Positions 1 through 5,334 of a DNA stretch of 8,317 nucleotides are shown here, piece by piece. The position numbers were made by a program, and so were the translations under genes. Source of the DNA: Catenibacterium sp. co_0103 (GTDB taxonomy: Bacteria; Bacillota_I; Bacilli_A; Erysipelotrichales; Coprobacillaceae); NCBI RefSeq assembly GCF_004168205.1, contig NZ_RCYB01000082.1:1-8317 (forward strand). Direction: 5' to 3'. Every line of letters starts with the position of its first letter. Within the stretch, counting starts at the first letter, position 1. The notes below the pieces were generated by a model, which worked only from the letters and a program-made list of their open reading frames with translations, ran no database searches and had not been told where the DNA came from.

Positions 1-70
1 TATTGTTGGAATATTTCTGAGTGAACTGATAAAGAGAAGCTTTCTTAGGCTTTAATACTTTGTTTGACAT
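1..70 (-). CDS. 5' end of an unidentified divergent gene (partial, runs off the left edge)
   Basis: On the minus strand an ATG at 70-68 opens a frame of 23 codons with no stop before the window edge. The N-terminus begins MSNKVLKPKKASLYQFTQ and is basic with no signal peptide. The start is supported by a good ribosome-binding site (GGAGGT, complement of 79-84) 8 nt upstream and by a TATAAT-like element farther upstream. The gene is transcribed away from carAB. Too little of the protein is visible to name a family. That it is a real gene is inferred from the ribosome-binding site, the open frame and codons like those of its neighbours. Confidence 0.6.
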   Translation of the reverse strand, partial: MSNKVLKPKKASLYQFTQKYSNN

Positions 71-101
71 ATGATTATACCTCCATCTAATTTCTAATCT
101 A

Positions 102-107
102 ATTATA
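102..107 (-). promoter_or_regulatory. Possible -10 box for the divergent minus-strand gene
   Basis: The complement of 107-102 reads TATAAT, 31 bases before the minus-strand ATG, so the 5' UTR would be about 25 nt. No convincing -35 element sits 16-18 bp upstream, so the promoter is only tentatively assigned. Confidence 0.35.
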
Positions 108-140
108 GAACAGATGGGAAATCCATGTGTCTGGTTCAGC

Positions 141-172
141 TTCATGAACGCCGTTTAATCGGTGTTTATGAA
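141..172 (+). repeat. 13-bp inverted repeat (hairpin) in the divergent intergenic region
   Basis: The left arm 141-153 (TTCATGAACGCCG) can pair with the right arm 160-172 (CGGTGTTTATGAA) across a 6-nt TTTAAT loop. As plus-strand RNA all 13 positions pair, including two G-U wobbles; as minus-strand RNA those two become A-C mismatches. That asymmetry points to a structure acting in plus-strand RNA, although the best plus-strand promoter lies downstream of it. Only a short, interrupted T-rich stretch (ATTTAATTTT) follows, so it is a poor intrinsic terminator. It could instead be a protein-binding dyad. Its role is unknown. Confidence 0.6.
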
Positions 173-200
173 ATTTAATTTTCACTGACCTGTGGTTTGT

Positions 201-229
201 GGGTATTCAAAAAAAATTTTGAGTATTCA
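201..229 (+). repeat. Direct repeat GNGTATTCA with 20-bp period around an A-tract
   Basis: GGGTATTCA (201-209) and GAGTATTCA (221-229) are exactly 20 bp apart, about two helical turns, and flank an A8-T4 tract (209-220). The block lies just upstream of the predicted -35 of the car leader. It could be an UP element with curved DNA or a binding site for a regulator; sequence alone does not decide. Confidence 0.45.
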
Positions 230-237
230 TTTTTTGC

Positions 238-266
238 TTGCTTACAATCTTAATATCGTTTATACT
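238..266 (+). promoter_or_regulatory. Predicted promoter of the car leader and carAB
   Basis: The -35 TTGCTT (238-243) and -10 TATACT (261-266) are separated by exactly 17 bp, and an A/T-rich, UP-like stretch (about 207-235) precedes them. Transcription would start near 272-274, right at the ribosome-binding site of the leader ORF, giving a 5' UTR of about 14 nt before the leader ATG. A promoter here would put the leader ORF, the attenuator and carAB on one transcript. Confidence 0.7.
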
Positions 267-286
267 ACAACAGAAGGAGTGAGAAT

Positions 287-376
287 ATGAACGCAAACAC
301 AATTATGACAACTTCAGTTTTCGCAAACGTGTTTCCTAAGGGTTCTTATTTTCATTTTTTAGATTTCTTATTTTAA
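287..376 (+). CDS. Putative 29-residue leader peptide of carAB
   Basis: This short ORF runs ATG (287-289) to TAA (374-376) and has its own strong ribosome-binding site (GAAGGAG, 273-279) 7 nt before the start. The peptide begins MNANTIMTTSVF and ends YFHFLDFLF. Six of its 29 residues are Phe and none is Arg. The last third of the gene is extremely U-rich in RNA: 23 of 32 bases between 343 and 374, with a run of six at 355-360. The stop codon ends one base before the base of an intrinsic terminator hairpin. Position and composition suggest that translation of the ORF, not the peptide itself, matters: a ribosome reaching its end would cover the terminator's left arm. The design recalls the U-rich pyrL leader of the enteric pyrBI operon. 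No homologue of this peptide is known to me, and expression is inferred. Confidence 0.75.
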   Translation: MNANTIMTTSVFANVFPKGSYFHFLDFLF

Positions 377-377
377 G

Positions 378-408
378 GACATATCATCTATTGGTGATAT
401 GTCTTTTT
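378..408 (+). terminator. Intrinsic terminator between the leader ORF and carA
   Basis: The left arm GACATATCATC (378-388) pairs with GGTGATATGTC (393-403) across a UAUU tetraloop: 11 bp including one U-G pair. T404-T408 follow directly. Weaker pairs (375-377 with 404-406) could extend the base into the leader stop codon. The hairpin precedes the carA ribosome-binding site by only a few bases, so it must be bypassed for carAB expression, which marks it as an attenuator and not an end-of-operon terminator. Confidence 0.9.
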
Positions 409-428
409 CATAATTGAGGAGGTTGACT

Positions 429-1496
429 ATGAAAGCTTATTTAATTTTAGAAGACGGACATGTGTTTGAAGGGGAAAGCTTTGGATATGAAAAAGAAGTC
501 ATAAGCGAATTTGTCTTCAATACTTCAATGACTGGTTATGTAGAAGTGTTGACAGACCCATCTTATGCAGGTCAGAGTGTTGTAATGACTTACCCACTTA
601 TTGGTAACTATGGTGTATGTTTAGAAGATCAGGAATCTGAACACCCATATGTTGAAGGATTTGTAGTAAACGAATTATCACGTTTAGGATCTAACTTTAG
701 AAAGCATGAAGATTTAAATGATTATTTAGTACGTAATCATATTCCAGGTATCCAGGGAATTGATACACGTGCACTTACTAAGTTACTTCGTAATGATGGT
801 TGTATGAACGGTATGATCACTACTCATAAGTATGAAGTAAGCGAAGTCATCGACAAGATTAAAGCATTCAAGGTACAGGGTGTTGTAAAGGCATGTACAT
901 GTAAAGAAAAATATACTGTTGGTACAGGCAGAATGAAAGTTGCTTTATATGACTTTGGTGCTAAACGTAATATTGCGAATGAATTAGCAAAGAGAAACTG
1001 TGAAGTAACAGTATTCCCAGCTACTACACCTGCTTCTGAAGTATTAGAAGGTAACTTTGATGGTATTATGTTAAGTAACGGTCCTGGTGACCCAGCTGAA
1101 GTAACTGATATTATCGCTGAAGTGAAGAAATTATCAGAAAGTGGTATGCCAATTTTCGCAATTTGTCTTGGACATCAGTTAATGGCTCTTGCTCATGGCT
1201 TCAAGACAGAAAAATTAAAATATGGACATCATGGTGCAAACCATCCAGTTAAGGATTTAGACACTAACCGTGTTTATATCTCTACACAGAACCATAACTA
1301 TGTTATCAAGGATGATTCAATTGATCCTGCAGTGGCTAAGGCTTGGTTTAGAAACGTAAATGATGGCACTATTGAAGGTGTTGAATATTTAAATAAGAAT
1401 ATCAAAACTGTTCAGTTCCACCCAGAAGCAAATGCTGGACCTAGAGATACTGAATATTTATTTGATGAGTTTATTAAGATGATGGAGGGAAAGTAG
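429..1496 (+). CDS. carA: Carbamoyl-phosphate synthase, small (glutaminase) subunit
   Basis: This cytoplasmic subunit hydrolyses glutamine and passes ammonia to CarB for carbamoyl phosphate synthesis, the shared first step toward pyrimidines and arginine. The protein is 355 residues, normal for the family. Residues 1-150 form the CarA-specific N-terminal domain (FNTSMTGYVEVLTDPSYAGQ, 30-49). A class I glutamine amidotransferase domain follows from about 169 (MKVALYDFGAKRNI). The catalytic nucleophile is Cys246 in FAICLGHQLMALAHG, and His331 and Glu333 in QFHPEA complete the triad; all are intact. I chose the ATG at 429 because GAGGAGG (416-422) lies 6 nt before it; an in-frame TTG at 414 would put that site inside the gene. 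carA is separated from carB by one base, and the carB ribosome-binding site (1484-1488) lies in the last carA codons, so the two are likely translated together. Expression is probably set by the upstream attenuator. It could equally be called pyrAA; gene and function are secure. Confidence 0.98.
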   Translation: MKAYLILEDGHVFEGESFGYEKEVISEFVFNTSMTGYVEVLTDPSYAGQSVVMTYPLIGNYGVCLEDQESEHPYVEGFVVNELSRLGSNFRKHEDLNDYLVRNHIPGIQGIDTRALTKLLRNDGCMNGMITTHKYEVSEVIDKIKAFKVQGVVKACTCKEKYTVGTGRMKVALYDFGAKRNIANELAKRNCEVTVFPATTPASEVLEGNFDGIMLSNGPGDPAEVTDIIAEVKKLSESGMPIFAICLGHQLMALAHGFKTEKLKYGHHGANHPVKDLDTNRVYISTQNHNYVIKDDSIDPAVAKAWFRNVNDGTIEGVEYLNKNIKTVQFHPEANAGPRDTEYLFDEFIKMMEGK

Positions 1497-1497
1497 A

Positions 1498-4400
1498 ATG
1501 CCTAAGAATAAAGATATAAAAAAGGTTCTTGTTATTGGATCAGGACCAATTATTATTGGACAGGCAGCTGAATTCGACTATGCAGGTACTCAGGCTTGTC
1601 GTGCATTAAAAGAAGAAGGAATTGAAGTCGTTCTTATTAACTCTAACCCTGCAACAATTATGACTGATAAAGATATTGCAGATCATGTTTATATTGAACC
1701 TTTAACAGTTCCTGTTGTTAAGAACTTAATCTTAAAAGAAAAACCAGATTCAATCTTACCAACTCTTGGTGGTCAGAATGCCTTAAATATTGCTATGGCA
1801 CTTGCTGATGAAGGTTTCTTAGAAGCACATAACGTACGTACTATCGGTACTGATACAACTACAATCAAGCTTGCAGAAGACCGTCTTGAATTCAAGGAAT
1901 TAATGGAAAGAATCCATGAACCAGTCGCTGCCTCAACAGTTGTTAACCATGTAGATGATGCATTAGAATTTGCTGAAAAGATTGGTTACCCAGTAGTAGT
2001 AAGACCAGCATATACACTTGGTGGTACTGGTGGAGGTATTGCTGAAACTCCTGAAGAATTACATGATATCTGTACTAATGGTTTAAGATTATCACGTGTA
2101 TCTCAGTGCTTAATTGAAAGATGTATTGCCGGTTGGAAGGAAATCGAATACGAAGTAATGAGAGATGGCAATGGTAACTGTATTACAGTATGTAATATGG
2201 AAAACGTTGACCCAGTAGGTGTTCATACTGGTGACTCTATCGTAGTAGCTCCTTCTCAGACTTTAGGTGATAAAGAATATCAGATGTTAAGAAGCTCTGC
2301 TTTAAACATCATCACTGCATTAAATATTAAGGGTGGATGTAACGTACAGTTCGCATTAAACCCAAATACTTTTGAATATTGTGTTATCGAAGTTAACCCA
2401 CGTGTCAGCCGTTCTTCAGCTTTAGCTTCTAAAGCAACTGGTTACCCAATCGCGAAGTTAGCTGCTAAGATTGCATTAGGTTACTCACTTGATGAAATCG
2501 TGAACGCTGTAACAGGTAAGACATATGCTTCTTATGAACCAACATTAGACTATATCGTATGTAAGATTCCTAAATGGCCATTCGATAAGTTCTATGGTGC
2601 ATCAAGAAAACTTGGTACACAGATGAAGGCAACTGGTGAAGTTATGGCAATCTGTAATAACTTCGAAGGTGCTTTAATGAAAGCATTACGTTCACTTGAA
2701 CAGAATGTATTCTATTTATCAATTCCTGAAATGGAAGGTAAAGATACAGAATACTTAAGAACTAAATTAAAAGATGTAGATGACCAGAGAATCTTCGCAG
2801 TAGCTGAAGCATTAAGACAGGGCATTACTGAAGAAGAAATCCATAATATCACTAAGATTGACTTATGGTTCATTGATAAGATCAAACATCTTGTAGAAAT
2901 TGAAAATAAATTAAAGACAGAAGAATTAACTCCAGAATTATTAAAGGCTGCTAAGAGAGTTGAATTCCCAGATAGAGTTATTGCAGACTTAACTGGTAAA
3001 GATAAGAATGAAATTCATGATTATCGTTTAGAAAACAATATCACTGCTGCATTCAAAACAGTTGATACTTGTGCTGCAGAATTTGATGCTGAAACTCCAT
3101 ATTTCTATTCAGTATATGGTGGAGAACATGAAATTAAACCAGATAACACTCGTAAGAAGGTTATGGTATTAGGTTCAGGACCAATCCGTATCGGACAGGG
3201 TATCGAATTCGACTACTGTTCAGTACATTGTGTATGGGCATTAAGAGCTGCTGGCTATGAAACAATCATCGTCAACAACAACCCAGAAACAGTTTCTACT
3301 GACTTCGATATCGCTGATAGATTATACTTTGAACCACTTACTCAGGAAGATGTTCAGAGCATTGTTGAACTTGAAAAACCAGATGGTGCAATCGTTCAGT
3401 TTGGTGGTCAGACAGCAATCAAGTTAACTCAGGACTTAATGGATATGGGAGTTCCTATCCTTGGTACTTCAGCTGATAGCGTAGATGCTGCAGAAGACAG
3501 AGAACGTTTTGATGAAGTGTTAGAAAAATGTGAAATCGATCGTCCTAGAGGGGCAACAGTATTTACTGTAGATGAAGCATTAGAAGTTGCAAATAAATTA
3601 GGTTACCCAGTACTTGTACGTCCATCATATGTATTAGGTGGTGCAGGTATGGAAATCGCCTTAAATGATGGTGATATCAAGAAGTTCATGAAGATCATCA
3701 ATCGTCAGTTCCAGGAACATCCAATTCTTATCGATAAGTACTTATCAGGTAAGGAAGTAGAAGTAGATGCTGTATGTGATGAAAACGGCGTACTTATTCC
3801 TGGTGTTATGGAACACGTTGAAAGAGCTGGTGTTCACTCTGGTGACAGTATCTCAGTATATCCACCACAGAAGATCAAGCCTGAAATCAAGGAAGTTATC
3901 TGTGACTACACTCAGCGCTTAGCAAAAGCATTACACGTTATTGGATTAATCAACATCCAGTTCATCGTATATGAAGATGAAGTTTATGTAATCGAAGTAA
4001 ACCCAAGATCTTCTCGTACAATTCCATATATCTCAAAGGTAACAGATATTCCAGTAGTAGATGTTGCAACTAAGGTTATCATGGGTCATTCAATCAAAGA
4101 TCAGGGTTATGAATATGGCTTACAGCCAGAAAAAGAAACTGTTGCAGTTAAGATGCCAGTCTTCTCATTTGAAAAGATCAAGGGTGCTGAAATTTCACTT
4201 GGCCCAGAAATGAAATCTACAGGTGAAGTATTAGGTATCGCAAAGACATTTGACGAAGCAATCTATAAGGCATTCATTGGAACAGGTATCAACTTACCAA
4301 AGAGAAAGAATATCATCTGTACAATCAAGGACAGCTCTAAAGAAGAATTCTTACCAATCGCTAAGCAGTTCTATATGTTTGGATATGACCTTTATTCAAC

Positions 4401-4695
4401 AGAAGGTACTTATAACTTCTTAAAGGAACATGATGTACCAGTTCATAGAGTTAACAGAATTGCGGAAAAGTCTAACACAATCTTTGACTTAATGTTAACT
4501 GATACTGTTGACTTAGTTATTGATATTCCTACAAGAAACGATAACTTAAAGGATGGTTTCTTAATCAGAAGATTTGCAGTTGAAGCAGGTATCCCTATCT
4601 ATACATCATTAGATACAGCACAGGCATTAATCAACTGTCTAGAAAAGAGACATCAGGGTCCGACTTCATTAGTTGATATTACAAAATTAAAGTAA
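1498..4695 (+). CDS. carB: Carbamoyl-phosphate synthase, large (synthetase) subunit
   Basis: This subunit makes carbamoyl phosphate from bicarbonate, CarA-derived ammonia and two ATP. At 1065 residues it is full length (the E. coli protein has about 1073). The family's internal duplication is clear. The first synthetase half starts with GSGPIIIGQAAEFDYAGTQ (about 14-32) and contains RPAYTLGGTGGG from Arg169 and EVNPRVSRSS with Arg302. A linking oligomerisation region lies at about 400-550. The second half has GSGPIRIGQGIEFDY from 559, RPSYVLGGAGMEI from Arg708, and EVNPRSSRTIPYIS. Residues from about 934 to the end form the MGS-like allosteric domain (e.g. IPIYTSLDTAQAL), which in relatives binds effectors such as UMP or ornithine; which effector acts here cannot be read from sequence. 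No frameshift or missing motif was seen. Gln is encoded almost only by CAG and Glu by GAA, consistent with high expression. The synonym is pyrAB. Confidence 0.98.
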   Translation: MPKNKDIKKVLVIGSGPIIIGQAAEFDYAGTQACRALKEEGIEVVLINSNPATIMTDKDIADHVYIEPLTVPVVKNLILKEKPDSILPTLGGQNALNIAMALADEGFLEAHNVRTIGTDTTTIKLAEDRLEFKELMERIHEPVAASTVVNHVDDALEFAEKIGYPVVVRPAYTLGGTGGGIAETPEELHDICTNGLRLSRVSQCLIERCIAGWKEIEYEVMRDGNGNCITVCNMENVDPVGVHTGDSIVVAPSQTLGDKEYQMLRSSALNIITALNIKGGCNVQFALNPNTFEYCVIEVNPRVSRSSALASKATGYPIAKLAAKIALGYSLDEIVNAVTGKTYASYEPTLDYIVCKIPKWPFDKFYGASRKLGTQMKATGEVMAICNNFEGALMKALRSLEQNVFYLSIPEMEGKDTEYLRTKLKDVDDQRIFAVAEALRQGITEEEIHNITKIDLWFIDKIKHLVEIENKLKTEELTPELLKAAKRVEFPDRVIADLTGKDKNEIHDYRLENNITAAFKTVDTCAAEFDAETPYFYSVYGGEHEIKPDNTRKKVMVLGSGPIRIGQGIEFDYCSVHCVWALRAAGYETIIVNNNPETVSTDFDIADRLYFEPLTQEDVQSIVELEKPDGAIVQFGGQTAIKLTQDLMDMGVPILGTSADSVDAAEDRERFDEVLEKCEIDRPRGATVFTVDEALEVANKLGYPVLVRPSYVLGGAGMEIALNDGDIKKFMKIINRQFQEHPILIDKYLSGKEVEVDAVCDENGVLIPGVMEHVERAGVHSGDSISVYPPQKIKPEIKEVICDYTQRLAKALHVIGLINIQFIVYEDEVYVIEVNPRSSRTIPYISKVTDIPVVDVATKVIMGHSIKDQGYEYGLQPEKETVAVKMPVFSFEKIKGAEISLGPEMKSTGEVLGIAKTFDEAIYKAFIGTGINLPKRKNIICTIKDSSKEEFLPIAKQFYMFGYDLYSTEGTYNFLKEHDVPVHRVNRIAEKSNTIFDLMLTDTVDLVIDIPTRNDNLKDGFLIRRFAVEAGIPIYTSLDTAQALINCLEKRHQGPTSLVDITKLK

Positions 4696-4703
4696 ACACC
4701 TTA

Positions 4704-4734
4704 AGGCTATGATTTTGCATCATGGCCTTTTTTT
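4704..4734 (+). terminator. Intrinsic terminator of carAB
   Basis: AGGCTATGAT (4704-4713) pairs with ATCATGGCCT (4719-4728), giving 10 bp with one U-G pair and a 5-nt loop. The T run extends to 4734. It begins 8 nt after the carB stop codon and separates carAB from the next transcription unit. Confidence 0.9.
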
Positions 4735-4755
4735 CTATGTTTCACATGTGTTTGT

Positions 4756-4764
4756 TGATATAAT
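4756..4764 (+). promoter_or_regulatory. Extended -10 promoter for lemA and the DUF2207 gene
   Basis: TGATATAAT contains a perfect TATAAT (4759-4764) preceded by TG one base upstream, the extended -10 pattern. No good -35 is seen at the right distance, which such promoters tolerate. Transcription would start near 4771, just before the strong AAAGGAGGA ribosome-binding site (4776-4784). A perfect palindrome CACATGTG (4743-4750) overlaps the spacer region and could bind a regulator. Confidence 0.6.
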
Positions 4765-4791
4765 TATGCATATACAAAGGAGGACGTAATT

Positions 4792-5334
4792 ATGATTATT
4801 GCGGTAGTGGTGATTGTATTAATCGTTTTATATACAATCGCAACATACAATGGACTTGTTAAGTCTAAAAATAAGTGCCTTGCTGCATGGGCACAGATTG
4901 ATGTTCAATTAAAAAGACGTGCAGATATGATTCCTAATATTGTAGAAACTGTAAAAGGTTATGCAAAGCATGAAAAGGAAACGCTTGAAGGAGCTATTCG
5001 TGCAAGAAACAGTTATGTAACTGCTTCTACACCAGAAGAACAGCTTAAGAATGCTGGTGAATTAGAAAAATCATTAAGCCGTTTAATGATGCTTCAGGAA
5101 AGTTATCCTGATTTAAAGGCCAATACAAACTTCATGTCTTTACAGAATGATTTAAAGGAAACTGAAGATAAGATCAGTTATGCAAGACAGTTCTATAATG
5201 ATGATGTTAAACAGTATGTGAATAAGTTAGAAATGTTCCCTTCTAATATCATTGCTTCAATGTTCCACTTTGAAAAGATGAACTTCTTTGAAGTGGATGA
5301 AGCATCTAAAGAAGTACCAAAGGTACAATTCTAA
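4792..5334 (+). CDS. lemA: LemA family membrane-anchored protein
   Basis: LemA proteins are small, membrane-anchored, all-helical proteins found widely in bacteria; their biochemical function is not established. This copy has 180 residues, the usual size. A single hydrophobic N-terminal helix (about 1-18, starting MIIAVVVIVLIVLY) lacks a cleavage site and should act as an anchor. The rest is a helical-bundle domain with family landmarks: YNGLVKSKNKCLAAWAQIDV (19-38), RRADMIPNIVETVKGYAKHE, ESYPDLKANTNFMSLQ, the ARQFYNDDV motif, and a C-terminal FP-N-IA-F region ending PKVQF. The start is set by an AAAGGAGGA site 7 nt upstream. The stop codon overlaps the start of the DUF2207 gene (TAATG), so the two are probably translationally coupled. 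LemA next to a DUF2207 or TPM-domain membrane protein is a recurrent arrangement and suggests a shared envelope role. Confidence 0.95.
   Translation: MIIAVVVIVLIVLYTIATYNGLVKSKNKCLAAWAQIDVQLKRRADMIPNIVETVKGYAKHEKETLEGAIRARNSYVTASTPEEQLKNAGELEKSLSRLMMLQESYPDLKANTNFMSLQNDLKETEDKISYARQFYNDDVKQYVNKLEMFPSNIIASMFHFEKMNFFEVDEASKEVPKVQF

Larger units (their letters stand above)
273..409 (+). promoter_or_regulatory. carAB transcription attenuator (translated leader plus terminator)
   Basis: The leader RNA has three parts: a ribosome-binding site at its 5' end, the U-rich leader ORF, and a terminator directly after the leader stop. I see no upstream segment complementary to either terminator arm, so no classical antiterminator hairpin, and no PyrR-type binding loop. 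Readthrough would therefore depend on something masking the left arm, and a ribosome closely trailing RNA polymerase is the obvious candidate. In the well-studied pyrBI system, low UTP makes polymerase pause in U-rich leader RNA, which tightens coupling and blocks termination. The same logic would raise carbamoyl phosphate synthesis when pyrimidines are scarce. The architecture is visible; the mechanism is inferred. Confidence 0.65.

Noticed and set aside
64..91. Plus-strand promoter TTGACA (64-69), 16 bp, TCTAAT (86-91)
   Set aside because: The match is fair, but it overlaps the start codon and ribosome-binding site of the divergent gene and would give a long leader; the 238-266 promoter is better placed. 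Not excluded as a secondary promoter.
414..428. Upstream in-frame TTG start for carA adding five residues
   Set aside because: The GAGGAGG ribosome-binding site at 416-422 would lie inside the extension, and the ATG at 429 has ideal spacing and gives the usual CarA N-terminus.
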